The notes: generated by a model from the letters alone, not told the origin. A DNA stretch of 5,094 nt from Desulfobulbus sp. (GCA_030600525.1 JAUVLX010000273.1:1-5094), one strand, 5' to 3'. Shown: positions 1-5,002, counted from the stretch's first letter. A program made the numbers and translations.

Positions 1-209
1 CCGAGGCTGATGCTCTAGACCGTATGATCGAAGAACTTAAGGAAAAGATTCGTGATGTGACGCAGCAGATAGCAACATTACAAGCACAGGAAAATGAAGC
101 TGCATTAGAGCAAAAAAAGTCCCTGGAGATGCAGCTTACTGTCTTAAACGCTCAGCTCATGGAATTAATGGGTCAAAAAATGGAAATGCTCGACCAGGAA
201 GGCCAATAA
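1..209 (+). CDS. FlxA-like coiled-coil protein, C-terminal part (5' truncated by window edge)
   Basis: The reading frame is open from the left edge (first full codon at 3) to TAA at 207-209, giving 68 visible residues. An internal ATG at 24 exists, but no ribosome binding site precedes it and the coding pattern continues upstream of it, so this is most likely the end of a longer gene. The residues are almost entirely Glu, Gln, Lys, Leu, Met and Ala in heptad-like spacing, with no Pro or Cys, which predicts one long amphipathic coiled coil. The pattern of an EELKEKI-type helix, a short Glu/Ala-rich linker and a second Gln/Leu-rich helix resembles FlxA-like proteins of Bacillota. Those are small helical proteins of unclear role, named after a flagellar-regulon gene of E. 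coli. The family call rests on composition and pattern only; any coiled-coil protein tail would look similar. Confidence 0.6.
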   Translation, partial: EADALDRMIEELKEKIRDVTQQIATLQAQENEAALEQKKSLEMQLTVLNAQLMELMGQKMEMLDQEGQ

Positions 210-214
210 TATCA

Positions 215-237
215 ACGGGTAGTCTTGAGAGTACCGT
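215..237 (+). other. Short inverted repeat just after the FlxA-like gene
   Basis: GGTA (218-221) pairs with TACC (232-235) and TC (223-224) with GA (229-230) around a TTGA loop. AC (215-216) can pair with GT (236-237) across a bulged G. It lies six bases after the stop codon, where a terminator would be expected, but no T-run follows, so it is a possible mRNA 3'-end hairpin rather than a proper intrinsic terminator. Confidence 0.3.
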
Positions 238-375
238 GAAATGAGAAACACATGTTCAGCCAGCTCATAATTAGAGGCAGTTACGCTTAGACCATATCCA
301 AGAAAACAACTCTTCTGTAGGTAATTCTGTCCAAGCCCATCAGTAAATAATAATTTTGTTACGCTTCCTGGAATC

Positions 376-399
376 AGCAAAATTAATTGCTTTTTTTTT
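376..399 (+). terminator. Weak intrinsic terminator candidate upstream of the riboswitch
   Basis: A 5-bp stem, AGCAA (376-380) with TTGCT (387-391), closes a 6-base loop and runs directly into nine consecutive T (391-399). The T-run is strong but the stem is short and AT-rich. If real, it would insulate the TPP-controlled operon from read-through coming from the FlxA-like gene. Confidence 0.4.
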
Positions 400-416
400 C
401 ATAACTCATTAGTAAT
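387..416 (+). promoter_or_regulatory. Candidate promoter of the TPP-riboswitch operon
   Basis: TTGCTT (387-392) as -35 and TAGTAA (410-415) as -10 are separated by 17 bases; AGTAAT (411-416) is an alternative -10 register. Transcription would then begin near 422, immediately before the P1 stem of the aptamer, which is where a riboswitch transcript is expected to start. Neither box is a close match to consensus, so position is the main support. The -35 box overlaps the T-run of the preceding terminator candidate. Confidence 0.35.
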
Positions 417-423
417 TCCTCAT

Positions 424-510
424 TCCGATTGGGGTGTTCTGCACTGTAGGCAGGGCTGAGATTAGACCCATCGAACCTGATACAGTTCATACTGTCGCAG
501 GGAATTCGGA
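424..510 (+). promoter_or_regulatory. TPP riboswitch aptamer (THI-box)
   Basis: This is an mRNA aptamer that binds thiamine pyrophosphate and normally lowers expression of the downstream genes. The conserved blocks are in order: GGGGT (431-435), CTGAGA (456-461), ACCC (466-469), ACCTGAT (475-481) and GCAGGGAA (497-504). Helices can be drawn as follows: P1 424-430 with 503-510 (one mismatch), P2 GGGT 432-435 with ACCC 466-469, P3 CTGC 439-442 with GCAG 450-453, P4 CCTG 476-479 with CAGG 498-501, and P5 ACAGT 482-486 with ACTGT 491-495. The CTGAGA block is the pyrimidine-sensing element and the P4/P5 side binds the pyrophosphate in known structures. The next gene on this strand is the Nramp-like transporter at 626, so that operon is the regulated unit. 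Confidence 0.93.
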
Positions 511-612
511 GATCGCTTTTCCCGCCGGAACTTTTTTCCTGCATCCTGCAAAGCCTTCCCGCCTTCCCGCCTTCCCCGACAGTCCCGTTATTTAAAATCG
601 CTGCCAGTAAAA
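511..612 (+). promoter_or_regulatory. Riboswitch expression platform, pyrimidine-rich leader
   Basis: About 100 bases separate the aptamer from the ribosome binding site. No GC-rich hairpin followed by a T-run is visible, so control may be translational or through a less obvious structure. GGGAA at 500-504, which belongs to the P4/P1 junction, has perfect complements TTCCC at 519-523, 556-560, 564-568 and 572-576. Pairing with any of these would be incompatible with P1/P4 and could form a ligand-free fold. That mechanism is an inference from base complementarity alone. Confidence 0.4.
553..576 (+). repeat. Three perfect 8-bp tandem repeats (GCCTTCCC)3
   Basis: GCCTTCCC occurs at 553-560, 561-568 and 569-576 without interruption. 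Counting the flanking C-tracts (558-560, 566-568, 574-577, 584-586; spacers of 5, 5 and 6 bases), the minus strand fits the G3+N1-7 pattern of a G-quadruplex-forming sequence. The repeat lies inside the riboswitch expression platform. Confidence 0.8.
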
Positions 613-618
613 AAGGAG
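613..618 (+). promoter_or_regulatory. Ribosome binding site that fixes the transporter start
   Basis: AAGGAG at 613-618 lies seven bases before the ATG at 626. A TTG at 620 in the same frame would extend the protein by two residues but sits only one base from this site, so ATG 626 is the better start. Confidence 0.8.
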
Positions 619-625
619 ATTGTCT

Positions 626-1888
626 ATGAAAACCGGAGAAGCCATTACCGGTTCCCCAAAAGATGGGGAGCAAGGTGTTTCTGTAATGAGAAGATACGGC
701 CAATATATCAGTCAACTGGGTCCAGCATGGATCATTGGTGCCGTGGCCTGTGGGCCAGCAACCCTGGCCAGTGTCGCCATTGCCGGAGCAACGTACGGCT
801 ATAAGATGCTGTGGGTGGTAATCTTAAGTGCCGTTTTTGGCACTACAGCACAGTATCTGGCAGCCAGGGTAGGGATCCTGGAGGGAATGGGTATTATCGC
901 CGCAACGGAAAAACATCTGGGCAAACGCTGGGCATGGGTCCTCACCATTGACGCCCTCTTGGCCACCTGGCTGGCCGCCATGTTCTTGATGAACGCACTT
1001 GCTGGGGTAACCTCACTGGTTACCGGCCTGGATACCCCCTATTGGGGAGTCGTATACGGCATAGTTATCACGCTTTTTCTAGTGCGTAAGGGGTACCGGA
1101 AATTTGAAACGGTCTGCAAAATTCTGGTAACCTTTGTTGTGGTGTGCTTTGTGGCCACCCTTTTTATGGCAGATATTTCTGTCTCTGGTATTTTCGGAGG
1201 AATTCTCCCTAACCTTCCGGGCGGGATCGATGCGGCTCTGATGATGGCCGCTATCATGGGTGGTGCCGTTCATATCACCATTATCGGGATGCATACCTAC
1301 AATACCAATGCCAGGGACTGGAAACCCAAGGATCTACCGCTGGCAAGATTCGACACAATCTCCTCCATGGGCCTGGCCTTTGGTCTCTACAGTGTAGCCA
1401 TCTTTCTGGTAGCGGCAGCCGTGCTCCACCCCAATGGGATTGCAGTGAAAAGGGCAACAGACGCAGCACTGGCTCTCAAGCCTCTACTGGGTGATAGTGC
1501 CATGAAAATCTTTATGATTGGCCTCTGGGCAGCGACCCTGTCTACCCTCTCACCTACCTTTATGGCCGGAGCATATTTTCTCTCGGACAAGATGGGGTGG
1601 GCATTGGATGTTAAAGATAAACGTTTTGCCGGGGCGGTTTTTGCCGGATGCCTGGTGAGTATGCTCGGTCCCTTTGTAAAGGGTAGTTTTTTCTTGCTTC
1701 TTCCATTGATGCTTGCCCTGGGCCTTAGCGGTACGCCTCTTGTGATTGCGATTATTCTCTACCTGCTCAACCGATCAGGCTGCAAAATGCGAAATTCGGT
1801 ACTCCTTAACTTTATGGGTGGCGTTACGTTGCTGGTGACCTCCTTTCTGGCGGTACGGTTTATCCTTACTCAGTTCGGGATCATGTAA
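626..1888 (+). CDS. Nramp-superfamily membrane transporter under TPP riboswitch control; substrate probably not Mn/Fe
   Basis: This 420-residue integral membrane protein has about eleven predicted membrane helices (roughly 33-53, 60-80, 104-132, 140-155, 163-183, 205-226, 247-269, 292-318, 335-352, 355-380, 390-413), the Nramp/LeuT-fold layout and usual length. TM1 resembles Nramp: an LGPAW entry, then AGATYGYKMLW where Nramps have AGAxFGYxLLW. The metal-binding DPGN of TM1 is replaced by G43-P44-A45-T46. In TM6 the MPH motif becomes H216-I217-T218, with the downstream His of the HS/HT pair kept at 223. Classical Nramps use those Asp, Asn and Met residues to hold Mn2+ or Fe2+, so a different substrate is likely. 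It is the first gene after the TPP aptamer and overlaps the next gene by one base. Inference: thiamine, a thiamine precursor or a related solute. Default annotation would be 'divalent metal cation transporter', which the motif changes argue against. Superfamily membership is confident; substrate is not. Confidence 0.85.
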   Translation: MKTGEAITGSPKDGEQGVSVMRRYGQYISQLGPAWIIGAVACGPATLASVAIAGATYGYKMLWVVILSAVFGTTAQYLAARVGILEGMGIIAATEKHLGKRWAWVLTIDALLATWLAAMFLMNALAGVTSLVTGLDTPYWGVVYGIVITLFLVRKGYRKFETVCKILVTFVVVCFVATLFMADISVSGIFGGILPNLPGGIDAALMMAAIMGGAVHITIIGMHTYNTNARDWKPKDLPLARFDTISSMGLAFGLYSVAIFLVAAAVLHPNGIAVKRATDAALALKPLLGDSAMKIFMIGLWAATLSTLSPTFMAGAYFLSDKMGWALDVKDKRFAGAVFAGCLVSMLGPFVKGSFFLLLPLMLALGLSGTPLVIAIILYLLNRSGCKMRNSVLLNFMGGVTLLVTSFLAVRFILTQFGIM

Positions 1889-2424
1889 TGAAGGATTACA
1901 ATATAAAACACTACCTTAATAGGCAGACGCTGATTGCCGGAGATGTCAACTCCGGCAAAACCACCCAGACCACAACGATTTTGGAGCAATTTTTACAAGC
2001 CGGGTACGGTGAACAGATGGCGGTGCTGGACTTATCTCCGGACCCGGTTCGGGGAATTGGAGGTAAGCTGCTTCTTCCTTTGGGGACACCTGTTTTATAT
2101 CTCACCGCGCATATTACCGCTCCCCGCCTTATGGGTAGGGATGTGGACCATACTCTTGAGTTGGCCGATGAGAACGCCCGGAAAATAGAAGGGTTGTTTG
2201 CAGAGTTTGCAAAGCAGAAGCGGGATATTTTGTTTATTAACGACGCAACCCTCTATCTCCAGGCCGGTAATTTTGCCCTGTTTCTTGAAACGTTGGCAAA
2301 AAGTTCGACTCGGATCATTAACGCTTACTATGGAAATACGTTTGCAGATTCAGCTCTGACTCAGCTGGAAAGGAAATTGACCGACGCCTTAATGGAAGTC
2401 AGCGATGAAGTGATCTGCATGTAA
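1888..2424 (+). CDS. Small P-loop NTPase, translationally coupled to the transporter
   Basis: This 178-residue soluble protein has a Walker A loop GDVNSGKT at residues 18-25 (Lys24, Thr25) and a probable Walker B strand DILFINDA at 113-120 with Asp119. The first 15 residues lead straight into strand 1, so there is no extra N-terminal domain. Between the motifs lie LDLSPDP (48-54) and a TAPRLMGRD stretch (77-85) that could be substrate-binding, followed by a helical segment. The start ATG shares its A with the TAA stop of the transporter (TAATG at 1886-1890), and no good separate ribosome binding site is visible, so translation should depend on termination of the upstream gene. No signal peptide or membrane segment is seen. 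I do not recognise the family. Size and fold would suit a small-molecule kinase (for example one that traps an imported vitamin precursor) or a regulatory ATPase/GTPase; neither is shown by the sequence. Confidence 0.85.
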   Translation: MKDYNIKHYLNRQTLIAGDVNSGKTTQTTTILEQFLQAGYGEQMAVLDLSPDPVRGIGGKLLLPLGTPVLYLTAHITAPRLMGRDVDHTLELADENARKIEGLFAEFAKQKRDILFINDATLYLQAGNFALFLETLAKSSTRIINAYYGNTFADSALTQLERKLTDALMEVSDEVICM

Positions 2425-2427
2425 AAC

Positions 2428-2440
2428 ATGGAGTGTCCAT
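2428..2440 (+). other. Small hairpin after the NTPase stop
   Basis: ATGGA (2428-2432) and TCCAT (2436-2440) form a 5-bp stem with a GTG loop, three bases after the stop codon at 2422-2424. No T-run follows, so it is at most a weak 3'-end structure for the operon. Confidence 0.25.
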
Positions 2441-2503
2441 TAAGCTGCTCTACAGGGTGCTGTTGTTTTCGAAAGGGACGATGAATTTGATTCAATGATT
2501 TTT

Positions 2504-2511
2504 AGGGTGAT
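2504..2511 (+). promoter_or_regulatory. Ribosome binding site-like AGGGTGAT before a gene without a usual start codon
   Basis: GGTGAT (2506-2511) matches the extended anti-Shine-Dalgarno complement, although the GGAGG core is imperfect. The near-cognate codons ATC (2518), CTG (2521) and ATT (2524) follow in the dehydrogenase frame, whereas a GTG at 2507 is in another frame and meets TGA at 2522. The site supports translation beginning near 2518-2524. Confidence 0.4.
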
Positions 2512-2520
2512 AAGCAAATC

Positions 2521-3174
2521 CTGATTACCAAAAAAGCACTCATCGTTGGCGGAACAGGGCTCATCGGCGGGTACTGCCTGCAAACACTTCTCGAAGATCC
2601 AAAATATGCAGAAGTAATCGCTCTGGTAAGAAACCCCTTACCAACGACCCATCCTAAACTCAAAATTGTTAGAATTAAATTTGACAACCTTGAGCATGAA
2701 CTAGCAGGTATAGAGGCGCATGATGTCTTTTGCTGTTTAGGGACCACGATTAAGAAAGCTGGTTCTCAGGAAGCCTTCCAAAAAGTAGATTTTACTTTGG
2801 TGGTTACAGTAGCTAAGCTAATGAGAAAACAAGGTGCAGAACAATTCCTGGTAATATCTTCGATGGGTGCCGATAAAGATGCAAAGGTGTGCTATAGCCG
2901 GGTCAAAGGGGAAATGGAACCGGCTGTAGAAAATGTAGATTACCCCTGTTTACGCATTATTCGACCATCGCTGCTGCTGGGGCCGCGAGAGGAAATTCGC
3001 TTGGGTGAGAAAATAGGGTCAATTCTAACTCCAGTGCTGCAACCTTTTATGCTAGGTTCGCTAAAAAAATATAGACCTGTTCAAGCAGAGTCAGTTGCTC
3101 GATTCATGGTAAAGGTGGCCCATGAAAAAATAGCTTCCGACGTCCATGTTTACGAGTCGGATATGATTGGTTAA
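2521..3174 (+). CDS. Atypical short-chain dehydrogenase, TIP30/HTATIP2-like NAD(P)-binding protein, non-standard start
   Basis: The frame is open from 2506 to TAA at 3172-3174 and encodes about 216 residues, a normal length for this family. Counting the ATT at 2524 as residue 1, the Rossmann loop GGTGLIG is at 9-15, a CLGTT stretch typical of the family at 71-75, ISSMGAD at 111-117, and the catalytic YxxxK as Y124-SRV-K128, followed by GEME. RIIRPSLLLGPRE (144-156) matches the RPxxLxGxR segment of TIP30-like proteins, so the body looks intact and functional. These proteins bind NADP(H); substrates of bacterial members are mostly unknown. No ATG, GTG or TTG lies between the upstream stop (TAG 2503-2505) and the Rossmann loop; the first is a TTG at 2797, which would remove the whole nucleotide-binding half. 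Start must be CTG 2521, ATT 2524 or ATC 2518, or the original ATG has mutated. In relatives an MTKKALIVGG-like start is expected, which ATT 2524 would fit. Confidence 0.75.
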   Translation: MITKKALIVGGTGLIGGYCLQTLLEDPKYAEVIALVRNPLPTTHPKLKIVRIKFDNLEHELAGIEAHDVFCCLGTTIKKAGSQEAFQKVDFTLVVTVAKLMRKQGAEQFLVISSMGADKDAKVCYSRVKGEMEPAVENVDYPCLRIIRPSLLLGPREEIRLGEKIGSILTPVLQPFMLGSLKKYRPVQAESVARFMVKVAHEKIASDVHVYESDMIG

Positions 3175-3221
3175 TTCCACGGTTATTTCAATTTGAAAAG
3201 TTCGTGAAAAATCTAGTCGCA

Positions 3222-3258
3222 GTTCTATAAAGGCTATGGGAAAAGTTTGATATAGAAC
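3222..3258 (+). other. Perfect 8-bp inverted repeat between the dehydrogenase and the small membrane protein
   Basis: GTTCTATA (3222-3229) and TATAGAAC (3251-3258) are perfect complements around a 21-base spacer. There is no T-run directly after it, so it is not a standard terminator; it could be an mRNA structure or a protein-binding palindrome. Confidence 0.45.
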
Positions 3259-3314
3259 GCAGCAGATCTATCCTTTTTACGACGCCATCAACGTTCCACG
3301 ATGATATTACCCCC

Positions 3315-3319
3315 GGAGG
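3315..3319 (+). promoter_or_regulatory. Ribosome binding site of the small membrane protein
   Basis: GGAGG at 3315-3319 (within CCGGAGGTAAG) is a full core match, four bases before ATG 3324. The spacing is shorter than the usual 6-9 bases, but no other ATG in this frame competes. Confidence 0.65.
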
Positions 3320-3323
3320 TAAG

Positions 3324-3563
3324 ATGCAAAAGAACAAAAAATATTGGTTTCGAAAAGTGAGCCCCACCTTATGGGCTCCTCTTTCCTGGGAAGGATGGGT
3401 CACAATAGGGGGCCTTATTTTGGCTCTGTTTTTCATTTATAAAACTAATGACATTTCAAGTGATGTTGCCTTGAGTTTTTCGATTCATGGCCCTATGATT
3501 ATAGAATTGGTGCTTTCGATCGTCATATTTTTTTGGGTCACTTATGGACATGTGAAAAAATGA
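3324..3563 (+). CDS. Small protein with two predicted membrane segments, unknown function
   Basis: This 79-residue protein begins with a basic, aromatic segment (KNKKYWFRK, 4-11) followed by a tryptophan-rich stretch with Trp17, Trp22 and Trp25. Two hydrophobic segments follow, at about 26-40 and 56-74, and it ends in HVKK. The positive ends suggest both termini face the cytoplasm. The YWF(K/R)...W.P.(T/S)W.GW N-terminal pattern is one I associate with small uncharacterised bacterial inner-membrane proteins; no function is known to me. The strong ribosome binding site and lack of a better overlapping frame support it as a real gene. It may be co-transcribed with the dehydrogenase 149 bp upstream, but nothing in the sequence ties their functions together. 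Confidence 0.75.
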   Translation: MQKNKKYWFRKVSPTLWAPLSWEGWVTIGGLILALFFIYKTNDISSDVALSFSIHGPMIIELVLSIVIFFWVTYGHVKK

Positions 3564-3641
3564 TACCAAAATTACGTTGCCACCTACCGTTTTGGTTAAA
3601 CTGTAAAAAAACAAACTCAAGCTGATATTTTTTGACTACCG

Positions 3642-3755
3642 ATGTTGACTTTATCTGACAGCCAGCACATAGGGTATTAGCCGAAAATGTTTTGGAAGAA
3701 TCTTTTCTCCGCAATGACCCTGATAGTCATGACCTATAGGAGCAATGTTGACTTT
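3642..3755 (+). repeat. 11-bp perfect direct repeat ATGTTGACTTT, two copies 103 bp apart
   Basis: Copies lie at 3642-3652 and 3745-3755. The bases flanking them differ, so the repeat unit is limited to 11 bp. Each contains TTGACT, close to a -35 box, but no matching -10 was seen at the right distance. It may be chance in AT-rich DNA or a trace of a binding site. Confidence 0.45.
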
Positions 3756-3869
3756 GGAGCTTAAACCTACTTTTTAGCGGTGAAACGGAGCTTTTAAGGC
3801 TGAAAAATGGCTGTTTTTAATCACCTTTTCCTTTGAGTTTAAATAGTTGATTTGGTCCGACCTCAGTTT

Positions 3870-3904
3870 CTTCTCGGGAATTGCTGACCCCCGAAGCTGT
3901 TTTT
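3870..3904 (+). terminator. Possible terminator between the convergent genes
   Basis: CTTCTCGGG (3870-3878) can pair with CCCGAAG (3890-3896) with a two-base bulge, and CTG and five T (3900-3904) follow on the plus strand. The stem is imperfect and the T-run short and offset. On the minus strand the same hairpin lies just downstream of the 299-residue gene but lacks a following T-run. Confidence 0.25.
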
Positions 3905-3918
3905 CGACGTTCACGGCA

Positions 3919-4818
3919 TTAAGGCTTTTTCTTGCCAATTTGCTCAATGAGTACAACCTTGGGCACATATTCTTTTTTGGCTTTGACGAGCTTGCTAGTG
4001 ACCTCTATGTCGGCCGTCACTCTGAGCTTCCCGTGAAGGGCTGCCGGGTTAACAGAATCGTCAAGAACAAACCTGACTCTTTTGGAAACCACGCCCGGAA
4101 CGACACCAGCCCAAGACTTGGTGTTACTTTCACGGTCACTAGCCCAGATTTCAATTTCCACATCGGTATATTTTTGCGATATTTCAATCGGTTGTGGTGG
4201 CTCGTACTCGGTAGGGGCTTCCTGGAGGAAGCCTTGAGTTATAGTAAGGGTAGACTGGCCTTCTATTTCTATTATTGCGTCTTTATCGCTATATGCTGGG
4301 GTGAGCGCATTAATTGCTTCCTTTCCTAGCGTTTTTGGATCACTAATACCTTTTAAAATAGTATCAATGCTATCCTTGGTGATATTCATCGTGCCACCAG
4401 TTTGAACAACAGCGCCATTGTAAGCCTGAATATTGACAGATGGTTTACTCGGGCCAAGTACAGTTGCTACGCCATGATAGAGTAGCGCACCTACGCCAAT
4501 ACAAACCACGCCCTGGATAACCCTATTGTTGTTTATCGTTTTGCTCGCAACCTGACTTGCCTGATCGTAGTCTTCTTGCTCTTGAAAAAAAACCTTAACT
4601 AAAAACTTTTGAATCCAACTGCCGGACTCTAAGGTTGCCACATATACATCAATATTGACAACTTCTATCCCCTTAAAAGATTCCTCTATAAAAGGTCCTA
4701 CTCTTTTTAATGATTTTTCATAGCCCTGTAGAGACGCAATGATTTCAGAAATAGAGACTGGTTCTTTATTGGTAAATTTTACCTGGTAGTTAGTGCTAAT
4801 AGCTAGTGTTTCTGTCAT
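3919..4818 (-). CDS. Hypothetical 299-residue protein with one central hydrophobic segment
   Basis: The start is the ATG at 4818-4816; TAA in the same frame lies three codons upstream and prevents a longer form. The ribosome binding site is weak (GGTAATG about six bases before). Three parts are visible: an N-terminal alpha/beta domain (about 1-80, with KFTNKEPVSISEIIASLQGYE, a conserved-looking strand-helix start), a hydrophobic segment at 100-122 without charged residues that could be one membrane span, and a C-terminal beta-rich domain (about 205-295). A loop of Asn/Gly/Thr-rich residues at 129-146 and a Pro/Glu linker at 201-211 separate the parts. No catalytic motif, signal peptide or zinc site is seen, and I do not recognise the family with confidence. 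The arrangement would fit a membrane-anchored sensor or structural protein. It diverges from the partial gene at 5003, with which it may share regulation. Confidence 0.75.
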   Translation of the reverse strand: MTETLAISTNYQVKFTNKEPVSISEIIASLQGYEKSLKRVGPFIEESFKGIEVVNIDVYVATLESGSWIQKFLVKVFFQEQEDYDQASQVASKTINNNRVIQGVVCIGVGALLYHGVATVLGPSKPSVNIQAYNGAVVQTGGTMNITKDSIDTILKGISDPKTLGKEAINALTPAYSDKDAIIEIEGQSTLTITQGFLQEAPTEYEPPQPIEISQKYTDVEIEIWASDRESNTKSWAGVVPGVVSKRVRFVLDDSVNPAALHGKLRVTADIEVTSKLVKAKKEYVPKVVLIEQIGKKKP

Positions 4819-4836
4819 AAAACATTACCATGAAAT

Positions 4837-4842
4837 ATTATA
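4837..4842 (-). promoter_or_regulatory. Candidate -10 box of the minus-strand gene
   Basis: On the minus strand the sequence reads TATAAT exactly at 4842-4837, about 18 bases before the start codon. At 16-18 bases upstream of it no recognisable -35 box is present, so the promoter would need an activator or another sigma factor, or have a very short leader. Confidence 0.4.
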
Positions 4843-4967
4843 ATGTGGCGGTTTGTGTAGGGAGCATCCGGTACTTATGGTGTAATTTCGCGACCGCTTC
4901 TTTTTTTGTTTTGTTCTGTATTCTTAAGCAGTTAGGCGTAATTTTAGTTTCTAAAAAATGAACTTTA

Positions 4968-4976
4968 TGGTATGAT
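4968..4976 (+). promoter_or_regulatory. Extended -10 promoter of the right-edge gene
   Basis: TGGTATGAT (4968-4976) is an extended -10 element (TGn then TATGAT, one mismatch to TATAAT). The -35 position 17 bases upstream (4948-4953, TTTCTA) is poor, as is usual for extended -10 promoters. Transcription would start near 4983, leaving about 20 bases of leader, just enough for the ribosome binding site. Confidence 0.55.
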
Positions 4977-4989
4977 ATTCTGCAAAATC

Positions 4990-4996
4990 AGGAGGT
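4990..4996 (+). promoter_or_regulatory. Strong ribosome binding site of the right-edge gene
   Basis: AGGAGGT at 4990-4996 is a perfect core match with six bases to ATG 5003. It defines the start of the truncated gene. Confidence 0.85.
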
Positions 4997-5002
4997 TATA
5001 CC

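Larger units (their letters stand above)
3564..3918. other. Intergenic region without a convincing gene, between convergent genes
   Basis: No frame here has a start, a ribosome binding site and a protein-like composition. Visible structure includes an inverted repeat ACCAAAA (3565-3571)/TTTTGGT (3590-3596), a direct repeat ATGTTGACTTT at 3642-3652 and 3745-3755, and an 8-bp palindrome GTCATGAC near 3727-3734. There are also many short T-runs. It is flanked by genes facing each other, so it should hold the 3' ends of both transcripts; it could also carry the remains of a lost gene. Confidence 0.5.

Noticed and set aside
165..380. 71-residue minus-strand frame after the FlxA-like gene
   Set aside because: It overlaps the end of the FlxA-like gene, shows no clear ribosome binding site, and ends within the terminator candidate. 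No known family is recognisable, so it was not called.
424..510. Manganese (yybP-ykoY) riboswitch, considered because an Nramp-like gene follows
   Set aside because: The conserved blocks CTGAGA, ACCTGAT and GCAGGGAA with P4/P5 pairing are those of the TPP aptamer, not of the manganese riboswitch.
620..628. TTG at 620 as transporter start
   Set aside because: It leaves one base to the AAGGAG ribosome binding site; ATG 626 has proper spacing.
383..715. 110-residue minus-strand frame over the riboswitch region
   Set aside because: It lies across the TPP aptamer, its expression platform and the transporter start, and has no protein-like hydrophobic pattern; it is a shadow.
2797..3174. Short form of the dehydrogenase starting at TTG 2797
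   Set aside because: It would delete the Rossmann cofactor loop that is clearly encoded upstream in the same frame, and no ribosome binding site precedes 2797.
3847..4329. 160-residue plus-strand frame opposite the 299-residue gene
   Set aside because: It is antisense to the minus-strand gene over most of its length, has no ribosome binding site and an erratic composition; the minus-strand frame is longer and domain-like.
4848..4897. GCGGT (4848-4852) and ACCGC (4893-4897) followed by a T-rich stretch as a terminator
   Set aside because: The arms are only 5 bp with a 40-base loop, and no upstream plus-strand gene ends there; probably chance.
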